Shown: positions 51,723 to 60,452 of the stretch, piece after piece | Numbering within the stretch: the first letter of the stretch is position 1 | Layout: the number at the start of each line of letters is the position of its first letter | DNA from: Bacteroidales bacterium | Lineage (GTDB): Bacteria; Bacteroidota; Bacteroidia; Bacteroidales; Marinilabiliaceae | Length of the DNA stretch: 64,000 nt | Direction of reading: 5' to 3' | NCBI GenBank assembly: GCA_017417385.1 | Contig: JAFPZF010000093.1 | Span: forward strand, 1 to 64,000 | Notes under the pieces: model-generated | What the model was told of the DNA's origin: nothing | Seen by the model: only the letters and a program-made list of their open reading frames with translations | Databases searched by the model: none | Program-made: the position numbers and the translations under genes

Positions 51723-52481
51723 TTACTTTTCACCCTTGCGCAGCCGCGCCTCTATTATCTTCATTACGAGTACCTGCTGATACATAGCCCACTGCATGGC
51801 CTGCAACAGCCCTCGCTTCCCGTTCCTGAAGCCGCCCCCAAGGACAAAGTTCTTGAAAAATCGCCACCTCGGCCTGACGTACAACGCTATCAGACCATAC
51901 CCCTTCTCCGACTTCTTCTCGACTTCCCCACTCGTATACTCGTTCATCTTTAGGACCCACTCCTCCAGCGTCGCATCAGCCAGATGCAGCAGCTTGATGT
52001 CCGTAGGCGCCTTCTCGACTCTCCCCTCGACTATCGGAAAGGTATGAACGTACGGAGGCCACGTCGTGTTCTCCCGCCTGAAAAATCTCAACTGGTAGTC
52101 GTGCGCCCAGTCTTTGGCATACGCCCCGAACACTTTGTTCAGCCGTACTATGTACAGCCCGTCCGCAGCGCCCTCCTTGTCTATATGCTTATATAGGTAC
52201 TCCCGAAGTCCGTCCGTCACTATCTCGTCGGAATCTACGACGAGAACCCACTCCTCCGACGCCGACTGTATCGCAAACGTCCGCGCCGGCTCAGCACTCT
52301 TGTGGTTCCCCTTTGGAAATGTCACTATCTTGCAACCATACTCCCTCGCTATCTCCAGCGTCCCGTCCGTACTCTCCATGTCGCAGACGACAACCTCGTC
52401 GAAACCACGTACGGCCTCAAGACACTCCCGCAGATGTCGCTCCGCATTATATGTGTTGATGACTACGCTAATGCCCATCAC
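51723..52481 (-). CDS. Glycosyltransferase family 2 (WaaE/KdtX type)
   Basis: A 252-residue GT-A protein with ISVVINTYNAERHLRECL, the donor-binding VVVCDMESTDGTLEIA and the DxD-type WVLVVDSDEIVT. The pattern, including the segment YQLRFFRRENTTWPPYVH, is that of WaaE-like transferases that act on the lipopolysaccharide core. Its start lies within the 3' end of the dehydratase gene (14-base overlap). A second Met is an alternative start. Confidence 0.9.
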   Translation of the reverse strand: MMGISVVINTYNAERHLRECLEAVRGFDEVVVCDMESTDGTLEIAREYGCKIVTFPKGNHKSAEPARTFAIQSASEEWVLVVDSDEIVTDGLREYLYKHIDKEGAADGLYIVRLNKVFGAYAKDWAHDYQLRFFRRENTTWPPYVHTFPIVEGRVEKAPTDIKLLHLADATLEEWVLKMNEYTSGEVEKKSEKGYGLIALYVRPRWRFFKNFVLGGGFRNGKRGLLQAMQWAMYQQVLVMKIIEARLRKGEK

Positions 52482-54363
52482 ACGTCTCCTTGTCTAGTAC
52501 GCTGTATATGGAGTTGTTGCTCTTGTACTCCGGGACTATCTGCTTCATCTTCCTGACGGTCTCCATGTCGTCATACTTCTTGCTGATCTCGACTAGCTCC
52601 GCTATGTCCCTGCAGACGTCATCATAGTCATACTGTCGGACTGTCGCTATCCTGATCTTCTCGTGGAACGACGGCTTCGTGGTCTCCGCCTCGTTGAGGA
52701 CCTCCTCGTAGAGCTTCTCCCCTGGCCTCAGCCCCGTGTACTTTATCTCTATGTCCTTAGCCCCGCTCAGCAATATCATCCTCTTCGCAAGGTCGGCTAT
52801 CTTCACTGGCTGTCCCATGTCAAAGGCGAAGATCTCGCCACCGTTGCCCTTCGCCCCAGCCTCAAGCACGAGCTTGCACGCCTCCGGGATTAGCATGAAG
52901 TATCGTATGATCCTCGGGTCGGTCACGGTGATCGGACCTCCCTTCCGTATCTGCTCCTTGAATAGTGGTATCACGGACCCGCTCGACCCGAGGACGTTGC
53001 CGAACCTCGTCGTGACGAACTGGCACTCGGTGCGCGCATTGAGCGACTGCACGTATATCTCGCAGATGCGCTTCGAGCAGCCCATGACGTTCGTCGGGTT
53101 CACCGCCTTGTCTGTCGAGATCATGACGAACTTCTTGACTCCATACTTGACCGACAAGTCTGCTATGATCTGTGTCCCGACGACGTTGTTAAGTACGCTC
53201 TCGCTCGGATTGTCCTCCATCATCGGGACATGCTTATACGCCGCCGCATGTAGGACGTACGATGGCCTGCACTGAGAGAATATCGCCTCCATGTGCTCCT
53301 TCTCGCAGATGCTCGCGACGATTATCCGCGCCTTGATCTCCGGGAACTCTTTCCTCATCATCAATAGCAGGTCGTGCTGCGGCGTCTCCGCCTGGTCTAT
53401 CAGGAGTAGCTCCCTCGGACCGTATGCCGCTATCTGTCTCACCATCTCGCTGCCGATGCTCCCAGCCGAACCGGTGACCAGTATGCACTGACCGGTCAAC
53501 TGCTGTGCGACCGACTCCATGTCGACCTGTATCTCCTCCCTCGGCAACAGGTCCTCTATGCTGATCTCCTTCAGGTCGGAATAGCTGTGCTCCTTCTCGT
53601 CGTCGTCACCCCACTCCTTCTCCTCCTGGGTCATGTAGATCTTGATGCCTGCCTTGATCAACTGGTCCTGGAATACTGTGTTGCGCCTGAACTCCTCCAG
53701 TCTCAACGGCGATACGATGACGGCCTCGATGGCGGCGTCTTTCATGTGCTCGACGAGGTCACTGTCGAGCTTGAACACCTTCACACCCATCAAGATGTGG
53801 TTGTCGGTCTTCCCGTCGTCCGAGATGAAGCCCTTCAAGACGAATCGCAGAGGCTTCTCGCTCCGGATGTGCTTCGCTATCCCGACGCCCCCACTCTTCA
53901 CTCCATATATGTACACTGACTTCGCTCCCTGACCGACGAACGACGCGTCATAAAGTGTCTTCACCAGCATCCGCAGCGTCCACAGCATCAACGTCGCAAG
54001 GACCGACGCCGCTACGACCTCGATGACCGACGGCACACTGACTGTCGTCTCGACCTTCCCGAGGCCTACCGACATCAGGCACGCGACTGCCGTACCGACG
54101 ACCATCGCCTTGCCGACTCTCGACAGATCTACGAAAGACGCATATCTGAATATCCCTTTGTATGTCTTGAATATAAGGAACGCCCCAAGATAGGGCACGA
54201 GAAACAACGCTACCGACAACAAGAGGCTGTCGACGTCGCTGAATAGCAGCAGGACTGACAAATAGGAGATGACGACTGACGCCAAGTCTAGCAGCAAGAC
54301 ACCCCAGAACGGCAATGTCAGGTTCGTGAAGTATCGACTGACTATATCCTTACCGATTACCAT
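52468..54363 (-). CDS. Membrane nucleotide-sugar 4,6-dehydratase (CapD/WbpM/PglF type)
   Basis: A 631-residue protein with four membrane helices (about 15-135), a first Rossmann-like domain and a C-terminal short-chain dehydrogenase domain with LVTGSAGSIGSEM (NAD binding), HAAAYKHVPMMEDNP and STDKAVNPTNVMGCSKR, where MxxxK replaces the usual YxxxK, as in WbpM. These enzymes make UDP-4-keto-6-deoxy-HexNAc from UDP-GlcNAc. The next enzyme needed, a PLP aminotransferase, is encoded just upstream with a 14-base overlap. Confidence 0.94.
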   Translation of the reverse strand: MVIGKDIVSRYFTNLTLPFWGVLLLDLASVVISYLSVLLLFSDVDSLLLSVALFLVPYLGAFLIFKTYKGIFRYASFVDLSRVGKAMVVGTAVACLMSVGLGKVETTVSVPSVIEVVAASVLATLMLWTLRMLVKTLYDASFVGQGAKSVYIYGVKSGGVGIAKHIRSEKPLRFVLKGFISDDGKTDNHILMGVKVFKLDSDLVEHMKDAAIEAVIVSPLRLEEFRRNTVFQDQLIKAGIKIYMTQEEKEWGDDDEKEHSYSDLKEISIEDLLPREEIQVDMESVAQQLTGQCILVTGSAGSIGSEMVRQIAAYGPRELLLIDQAETPQHDLLLMMRKEFPEIKARIIVASICEKEHMEAIFSQCRPSYVLHAAAYKHVPMMEDNPSESVLNNVVGTQIIADLSVKYGVKKFVMISTDKAVNPTNVMGCSKRICEIYVQSLNARTECQFVTTRFGNVLGSSGSVIPLFKEQIRKGGPITVTDPRIIRYFMLIPEACKLVLEAGAKGNGGEIFAFDMGQPVKIADLAKRMILLSGAKDIEIKYTGLRPGEKLYEEVLNEAETTKPSFHEKIRIATVRQYDYDDVCRDIAELVEISKKYDDMETVRKMKQIVPEYKSNNSIYSVLDKETCDGH

Positions 54364-55567
54364 ATACTTTCTCGTACGCTTTTACTACTGTCTCCGCCAC
54401 GTATCGTACCATCTCGTCCGTCAACTGCGGATAGCACGGCAACGAGATCTCGTGCGAATAGTTCTCGTACGACTGCGGATAGTCCTCTATCTTATACCCC
54501 ATTCCCTTGAAGAGTGTCAGCATTGGCATCGGGATGAAATGGACGTTCACCGCCACCTCGCTCTTCGCGACCTCGGTTATTATCTCGTCCCTCTGCTCCT
54601 CACTGATGCCCCTGAGCCTCAACGCATATACGTGATAAGAGGTCTCGATGTCTCCCCTCGTCGTCGGCGGGATTATTGCCCAGTCATACTTGGACAAGAT
54701 GCTGGAATACCCCTCGAACACCCTGCGACGCTCCCCGAGTAGCTTGTCATACTGCCGTATCTGTGCCAGCCCTATCGCCGCATTGACGTCCGCCATGTTG
54801 GTCTTCATGCCCTGGCCGACTATGTCATAACGCCATCCGCCTGCCTTGCTCTTCGTGAACGCATCCTTCGTCTGGCAGTTCAGAGACAGCAGTCTCAACT
54901 GGCTGTACGTCTCGTCATTGTCAAACGGCTCCGGCAAGTTGAGGCATATCGCTCCGCCCTCTGCCGTCGTGATGTTCTTCACGGCATGCAGCGAGAACAC
55001 CGCCACGTCGGTCTGAGAGCCTGCCCTCTTCCCGTGATACTTCGCCCCGACGGAATGTGCCGAGTCGCTGACGACTATTATCCTCCCTATCTTCCTCTGG
55101 AAATCACTGCTCGGACTAAACTGACGCCTGACCTCCTCGCTCGAGACCAGCTTCATGATCGCCTCATAGTCACACGGGAATCCCGCTATATCTACCGGCA
55201 TAATGACCTTCGTCCTCGGTGTGATGGCCTTCTTTATCGCCTCTACCGATATGTTGAAGTCCTCGCCCGCATCTACCATCACGGGCTTAGCTCCCGCCCA
55301 CAGCACCGCAAGCGCCGTCGCACAATATGTGTACGCAGGGACTATCACCTCGTCTCCCTCGCCGACGCCTATGTGGCGCAGCATCATTATCGCTCCGCTC
55401 GTCCACGAGTTGACACACAAGACCCTCCGAGCTCCCGATAGCTTCTCTATCTCGCCCTCAAGAGCCTTGACCTTCGGACCGGTCGTTATCCATCCCGACT
55501 TCAACGAGTCCGTTACTTCGTCTACGACCGACTGGTCGATATATGGAGGTGAAAATGGTACTTTCAT
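54350..55567 (-). CDS. DegT/DnrJ/EryC1-type sugar aminotransferase
   Basis: A 405-residue PLP enzyme of the nucleotide-sugar aminotransferase family: PFSPPYIDQSVVDEV at the start, SGAIMMLRHIGVGEGDEVIVP, the PLP Asp in VVSDSAHSVGA and the Lys in FSLHAVKNITTAEGG. It should aminate the 4-keto sugar made by the dehydratase encoded next, giving a UDP-4-amino-sugar (bacillosamine-like pathway). No acetyltransferase of the PglD kind is in the cluster. First gene of the six-gene unit, with a -7 box 29 bases upstream. Confidence 0.93.
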   Translation of the reverse strand: MKVPFSPPYIDQSVVDEVTDSLKSGWITTGPKVKALEGEIEKLSGARRVLCVNSWTSGAIMMLRHIGVGEGDEVIVPAYTYCATALAVLWAGAKPVMVDAGEDFNISVEAIKKAITPRTKVIMPVDIAGFPCDYEAIMKLVSSEEVRRQFSPSSDFQRKIGRIIVVSDSAHSVGAKYHGKRAGSQTDVAVFSLHAVKNITTAEGGAICLNLPEPFDNDETYSQLRLLSLNCQTKDAFTKSKAGGWRYDIVGQGMKTNMADVNAAIGLAQIRQYDKLLGERRRVFEGYSSILSKYDWAIIPPTTRGDIETSYHVYALRLRGISEEQRDEIITEVAKSEVAVNVHFIPMPMLTLFKGMGYKIEDYPQSYENYSHEISLPCYPQLTDEMVRYVAETVVKAYEKVYGNR

Positions 55568-55596
55568 GTCAGTGCACTTCTTGTCAAATAAACCAC

Positions 55597-55604
55597 CAAA
55601 ATTA
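55597..55604 (-). promoter_or_regulatory. -7 promoter element of the glycan/metH unit
   Basis: TAATTTTG on the minus strand, 29 bases before the aminotransferase start. No clear -33 box. Confidence 0.45.
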
Positions 55605-55709
55605 CAAAAAATTCCCCTATCTCCATTCTACCTCTCTACCATTACGCAAAAATAGCTGATTCCCCACCTCTTTCCCCTGTCTCCTCTACTTGCTAACGCC
55701 CGAAGCCTT

Positions 55710-57263
55710 TCACGCCTCCTCTATCACCACCTGATGCTCCCCCTTCGCCTTGTCATAGTTTATTCCGACGAGCAATATCTTGTTCGAGACGCCCTTCAGA
55801 CACTCCGGATAGTTCTTCTCCTTGATTTGATCTATGGCCGCTTTTGCTGTCTTATCATACTTCAGCTCTACAACTATCGCCGGCCTCGTCGAATTCCGTA
55901 GCGGTACGAACACCATGTCCGCAAATCCCTTCCCAGCCGGCATCTCCCTGATTATCTTATAGAACGATATCGCCGCATAGTACGCCAACCTTATTGCACA
56001 CGCCATCGAGTTCTCGTCATTGTACTCCAAGATAGACGATGCTTGAAACCTATATGTGTCAAACGCCTTCGACACATAACGTACGTCCCTTTTTATCGTC
56101 TTGTCCAGCAAGTCACGAGAGTCCTTTATCGCCTGAGACACCTCGCCCCAGCCTGCACTGCCTATCGCATTCTCAAACTCCTCCGCGACCTCCGAGTCCG
56201 GTATCCTAACGTTCTGCGTCTCCGGGTCGTAAGACAGATATCCTAAGTGCACCAACAGCGTCAGCACATCGTCGCTGTTCTCGACATTCTTCATGTCATT
56301 GCGGAAGCTCGACACTTTCACCAACACCGATTCCCCATTCAACATGCTGATTATCTTCTCCCTGACACGGTCTGCATCTATCTTGATATATTGCTCTATC
56401 GTAGTGAACGACGCAGTCCGGGTCCAGAAACTATTGTAGTTCCTCTTCGAGATTGACATCATAACCGAGTTCGGATTGAACATAGACCGCTCGTTCCCTA
56501 TGATATAGCCGTCGTACGCATGACGCATCAACTCTATGTCCATATTATGCTCCTTGCAGAGCTCCTCGACTTCACCCCTCGTGAATCCATAGTACTTAGC
56601 CGTCACTCCAGGGTCCACCACACTAAACTCCTCAAAATTATTCAGCGCCGACTGTGTCTCCGTTTTGATAATAGGTAGTATTCCCGTCATATACACCAAC
56701 AGGAATATCTTGTTCGCCGCATTCGACTTGAACATCGACCGCAAAAAATCTACGTACTCCGTCTGTACTTTTATATCTACCTCCCTCACGAGCCTGTCCC
56801 ACTCGTCGATTATCATGATGAACCGGTCGCCAGTCTTGTCATTTATCTCAGATAACGCCCTAGTCAGCGACGCCTTCTCCTCCAGCATCGGATACGACTT
56901 CTTCAAGTCAGACACTATCCATTTCTGCGCCTCCTTGAGGGCAACCTTGCTTTTTATATTTGCAAACCTGTTCCAGTCTATATATATCGTCGGATATTTG
57001 TTGAGGTGTGTCTCATAGTCCTTCGCCTTCTCCGCCTCCAGCCCCCTGAACAACTCCCGCGAGTCGCTCGACCTGTCGTAATACGCATACAGCATCTTCG
57101 CCGCCACGGACTTTCCGAATCTCCGCGGCCTCGATATGCATATGAACTTCCTTTCCTTGCCTATACGCTCATTTGTGAACTCTATCAACCCCGACTTGTC
57201 TACGAAGTCGCTGTCCCTAACGCTCTGGAAATCATAGTTCCCGTAATCTATGAACTCGCTCAT
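55710..57263 (-). CDS. AAA-ATPase-like/PD-(D/E)XK protein
   Basis: A 517-residue protein with the AAA-ATPase_like plus PDDEXK_9 architecture: SEFIDYGNYDFQSVRDSDFV and ICISRPRRFGKSVAAKML (Walker A) at the N-terminus, MIIDEWDRLVRE (Walker B), the YGFTRGEVEELCKEH segment and a C-terminal nuclease-like part (FADMVFVP, AIVVELKYDKTAKAAIDQI). These genes occur in many copies in Bacteroidales; function not settled, though defence or DNA-mobility roles are often suspected. Sequence relation to the AAA_35 protein at 25461-27023 is distant. It has its own -7 box (57297-57290). Confidence 0.9.
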   Translation of the reverse strand: MSEFIDYGNYDFQSVRDSDFVDKSGLIEFTNERIGKERKFICISRPRRFGKSVAAKMLYAYYDRSSDSRELFRGLEAEKAKDYETHLNKYPTIYIDWNRFANIKSKVALKEAQKWIVSDLKKSYPMLEEKASLTRALSEINDKTGDRFIMIIDEWDRLVREVDIKVQTEYVDFLRSMFKSNAANKIFLLVYMTGILPIIKTETQSALNNFEEFSVVDPGVTAKYYGFTRGEVEELCKEHNMDIELMRHAYDGYIIGNERSMFNPNSVMMSISKRNYNSFWTRTASFTTIEQYIKIDADRVREKIISMLNGESVLVKVSSFRNDMKNVENSDDVLTLLVHLGYLSYDPETQNVRIPDSEVAEEFENAIGSAGWGEVSQAIKDSRDLLDKTIKRDVRYVSKAFDTYRFQASSILEYNDENSMACAIRLAYYAAISFYKIIREMPAGKGFADMVFVPLRNSTRPAIVVELKYDKTAKAAIDQIKEKNYPECLKGVSNKILLVGINYDKAKGEHQVVIEEA

Positions 57264-57289
57264 GCCTTTTCCTTCTCATTTGTCCTCCG

Positions 57290-57297
57290 CAAAGATA
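57290..57297 (-). promoter_or_regulatory. -7 promoter element
   Basis: TATCTTTG on the minus strand, 26 bases before ATG 57263. The adjoining 57311-57370 is a polypyrimidine tract and 57386-57405 a copy of the dispersed 20-mer. Confidence 0.45.
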
Positions 57298-57536
57298 ACA
57301 AAAATGACATTCGCTTCTTCCCTCTTCTCTCTCCAATGTATATCCCTTCTCCCCCTCTCTCTCATTACTCCCTCCCAATTCCTAATTGCACATTGCTAAT
57401 TGCTAGTTGCGCATTGCTCATTCCCCCGTCTTAATTGAATAATGGTTTGATTCTAGCGATTAGTCTTAATTTAGCGACCCCACCTTCCCGGTGGAGGACG
57501 CTTCCTTTTCCCCCCTATGTCTCGTAGATTATATCC

Positions 57537-58376
57537 TCAATTCTGCGCCGCACGCCTGTTCTCATACAGCTTCTTCAGCCCCTTCTTGTCTATCTCGACC
57601 GACTTCAGCTTCCTCGTCGGCGCCTCACCCTCGACGACTAGCGTCATACCCGCATTGTATATCGCCGCCACGAGGCCCTCCATGTCATAACTCTTGACGT
57701 TCATCACCATCTTGTGCACCTCCATATATGGCGCTGGTGTCCCCTTCCTATCTACTATCTCCCTCTTGAGTCTGTACTTCATCTCTACCTTCTCCCCCTT
57801 CATCTCTATGCTCTCTATGTTGACTATGACGCCATCCTCTATCTCTTTCCAGACTTCTTTATCCTCTTCTATCACGTTTTTCAGATACTCCCTCTGATAC
57901 TTGTACGTCTTCTCCTTTACTGCTTCCCTTATCTCCTCCCTGCTCATTGCGAGGTCTATCGATTCGCCTCCTTTATTGGCATACCGAATTACTAGATTCG
58001 GATGGCTCGACTTAGAGACCAGTGTCCACATCGACATGTCTTCCATTCCCCCTATGTAGTCCTTTCCTGTCTCAAATGTGTTCAACATCGACTTATAGCA
58101 TGTGTGCATGTTGCCAAGCACAAACTGACTGCTTGTCTCGTCAATCCCTCGTTTTATGTGAGCATACAATTCGTCAGATTCTACTGTCACTACCACGTTA
58201 TTATCTGCGTCTATCTTTACGCAGTTCGCGCTGTCTACTTTATTCACGACTTTTATGGCGAAATCTAAACTCTGGTCCACCTGCCGCTGCTCTATCGCGT
58301 CATTGAAATGAAACAGTACCCCGCCTATCACCGCGAGCACCCCGACGACCGCCACCGCCTTGTAGTTTATTTTCAT
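57537..58376 (-). CDS. Membrane-anchored protein of unknown function
   Basis: A 279-residue protein with one N-terminal membrane helix (about 7-26, AVAVVGVLAVIGGVLFHF), so most of the chain is outside the cytoplasm or anchored as a signal-anchor. The remainder alternates helices and strands (KVDSANCVKIDADNNVVVTV, GVIVNIESIEMKGEKVEMKY) with no recognised motif. It lies on the same strand as the gene at 58497-59981, 120 bases apart, but the gap contains a pyrimidine tract. Confidence 0.55.
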   Translation of the reverse strand: MKINYKAVAVVGVLAVIGGVLFHFNDAIEQRQVDQSLDFAIKVVNKVDSANCVKIDADNNVVVTVESDELYAHIKRGIDETSSQFVLGNMHTCYKSMLNTFETGKDYIGGMEDMSMWTLVSKSSHPNLVIRYANKGGESIDLAMSREEIREAVKEKTYKYQREYLKNVIEEDKEVWKEIEDGVIVNIESIEMKGEKVEMKYRLKREIVDRKGTPAPYMEVHKMVMNVKSYDMEGLVAAIYNAGMTLVVEGEAPTRKLKSVEIDKKGLKKLYENRRAAQN

Positions 58377-58496
58377 CTTGCTTGTCTCGTTCCTGTTTTT
58401 ATCCCGTTTTCCGCCCGCAATTTACGACTTTTCCCCCTATTTCTTCACACTCTCAGCCCTCTCGCTCCCCTTCTCTTCCTCCTTCTTCCCCTTCTC

Positions 58497-59981
58497 TCAT
58501 TTCTTCTTCTCTCCCTTCCCCTTCTCCCCCTTCCCCTTCCCCTTCCATAGCTTCTCCATCTTCTCCGCCTCTTCCTCTGTCATCAGCTGTCCCGAATGTC
58601 CTGTCCTCCAGTCTATGCTCGGGATCTCCTTCTCCAGCTTCTCAAGATCTACCGGCGGGACTACCTTAGCATCGACGCATCTCCAGCACCCTATGTCCAT
58701 GTAGTGCCGTGGCTGCCCCTTGCCTGCCCAGTCCTCCCCTTCATACGGGTCGCTCAGGAACTCACCTGCCCAGACTATCCCGGCCTTGTCGTCTCCTGTC
58801 CTCAACATGTAATACCTGTCTCCCTCCTTCGCCTCCTCCCACTCATACACGCTCCAGTTCATCTTGAATCCCTCGGGATACTTCTTCGTCAACATCTTGT
58901 ACGTCTCTATCTTGAAACTGCTGATGCCCGGATTCCACCGCAGCAGATACGTCTTCGGTCTCCTGATCACCTTACCCTCTACCTTCTCGAATAGCTCGTT
59001 CCATTCCGCCTCCGGCATCTTCTTCATGACGAACTGCACGCAGTCCACCCTCCTGTAATATTTACATCCCTCTACTGCCTTCTCGAACACCTCGATGGGC
59101 ACGTCTTTCACCTCGTTCCCTCCTCTCATCATCACGACGTGCTGACACACTCCGAAGAATGTGTCCATGCTGTTCGACACTACTCTCGCTGTATACTCCT
59201 CGCCGTCCTTTGCCTTCACATCTATGTGACTCGCTGTCGCATAGTCCTTGTATTCCCACTGTATCTTTGCGAACTGATCCATCAGGACTATTGCCTCCAT
59301 CTCTTCGTCCTGAGACACCTTCCACTTCTCCTCGCCTATCATCATGTCCCTCTTGAACCCGACTACTGCTATCATGAACCCGTCACGGCTCCGCTCCACG
59401 AGGCTCTTCATGTTCATGAAATGTCTCGTCATCAGCGCTATCTTGTTCTCCTCCCTCACCTCAAACGCCTTGTCGTCTACCTCGTCCATGAATATGTTGC
59501 ACCACGGCGCTATCCTCTTCGCCGCCTGCAGGTATGCGTACGCCAAGTCTATGTCCCCTATCGACGTCAGCCACGGCACTCTTATCATGATCTCGCTCTC
59601 CGCCTTCCCCGTGATGACGTCTACCCCGACTGCCGACTTGCCTTCAAGCACTGTCAGCTGCCACTCCTCTTTCGCTTCGTTATACCTCTTGTCTTCTCCC
59701 TCCCTCTCTATCTTGATTACTTTCCTTGTCGCGACCTCCTCTTGCGCCTCGTCCTTTTTCCGTCTCCCCCTCCCCGTCCTCTTCTTCTCTTCCTCCTTCA
59801 CCTCGTCCTCGTGGATTATTTCCTCTGCCATGCCCATCAGTGTCTCTATGTCTATCGCCCCAGCTCCTACTATGCGGATCATGTTCTCCCCGTATGGTGG
59901 TCTGTACTCCTTCATCTTTGCGAGTGCCTCCTGCTTCTGCATCTCCTCCTCGCTCATCTTCTTTGTTCTTTTGCTTTTCAT
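58497..59981 (-). CDS. Unknown soluble protein with a Lys/Gly/Glu tail
   Basis: A 494-residue protein. The N-terminus is charged (KSKRTKKMSEEEMQKQEA), then MIRIVGAGAIDIETLMGMAE, a Lys/Glu/Arg linker (60-95), a middle domain (about 105-280) with WLTSIGDIDLAYAYLQAAKR, and a C-terminal domain (about 340-480) rich in Trp (LLRWNPGISSFKIETY, MNWSVYEWEEAKEGDRYYML, YMDIGCWRCVDAK). The last 18 residues, Lys/Gly/Glu only, come from a GA tract (58560-58455). The Trp-rich part has a PUA/EVE-like feel, but this is a guess. Family not recognised. Confidence 0.6.
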   Translation of the reverse strand: MKSKRTKKMSEEEMQKQEALAKMKEYRPPYGENMIRIVGAGAIDIETLMGMAEEIIHEDEVKEEEKKRTGRGRRKKDEAQEEVATRKVIKIEREGEDKRYNEAKEEWQLTVLEGKSAVGVDVITGKAESEIMIRVPWLTSIGDIDLAYAYLQAAKRIAPWCNIFMDEVDDKAFEVREENKIALMTRHFMNMKSLVERSRDGFMIAVVGFKRDMMIGEEKWKVSQDEEMEAIVLMDQFAKIQWEYKDYATASHIDVKAKDGEEYTARVVSNSMDTFFGVCQHVVMMRGGNEVKDVPIEVFEKAVEGCKYYRRVDCVQFVMKKMPEAEWNELFEKVEGKVIRRPKTYLLRWNPGISSFKIETYKMLTKKYPEGFKMNWSVYEWEEAKEGDRYYMLRTGDDKAGIVWAGEFLSDPYEGEDWAGKGQPRHYMDIGCWRCVDAKVVPPVDLEKLEKEIPSIDWRTGHSGQLMTEEEAEKMEKLWKGKGKGEKGKGEKKK

Positions 59982-60020
59982 GTCGCTCTTGTTTTTAGGT
60001 TTTTGCTTTTTACTCTACCA

Positions 60021-60028
60021 CAAATATA
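60021..60028 (-). promoter_or_regulatory. -7 promoter element
   Basis: TATATTTG on the minus strand, 39 bases before ATG 59981. Confidence 0.4.
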
Positions 60029-60114
60029 CACCCCCTCTGTGTCAATTTATGTCAGCGCCTCACTTTTCTCTTCTTTCACACCCCTTTTTCTTCTTCTCGC
60101 CAACAAATCCAGAC

Positions 60115-60344
60115 CTATAGGTCATTTTGCAGGCTGCGACATGGATGTGTCGACTCGACAACAATGGGGACCGTCGGCATTGACAGTCCCCATTATCAAT
60201 ATGCTTCTCGCATTACAACCTTATTCCTCATGGAGTTGCTCCCCAGCAGAGCTCCACTGCGCTTGGGGCTGCGGCACAAATCTATCAACTGTCTCGGACG
60301 CTTGCAATCTGCGGCTAAAATCAAGCCTGCAATTTGACCTATAG
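60115..60344. mobile_element. MITE-like element with 20-base terminal inverted repeats
   Basis: CTATAGGTCATTTTGCAGGC (60115-60134) and the reverse complement of 60325-60344 agree at 18 of 20 positions. The 190 bases between hold further hairpins (TGTCGACTCGACA at 60148-60160; AATGGGGAC / GTCCCCATT at 60163-60194) and no gene. The outer left end includes the palindrome GACCTATAGGTC. A third TTTTGCAGGCTG copy follows at about 60362-60378. This is the structure of a small non-coding transposable element, otherwise unassigned. The rest of 59982-60452 shows no gene. Confidence 0.55.
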
Positions 60345-60452
60345 AACAACACTAGGCTGTTTTCAGCCTGCAAAAAATCAGACCTTCTCGCCCAAATCTA
60401 AGAGGGACGAAGCCATCGCTAGCCCCGCCCCTTCTTGGATTCTGTCAATTGT

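Noticed and set aside
59139..60344. 401-codon plus-strand open frame
   Set aside because: Antisense of the gene at 58497-59981, running into the MITE-like region; no recognisable protein pattern.
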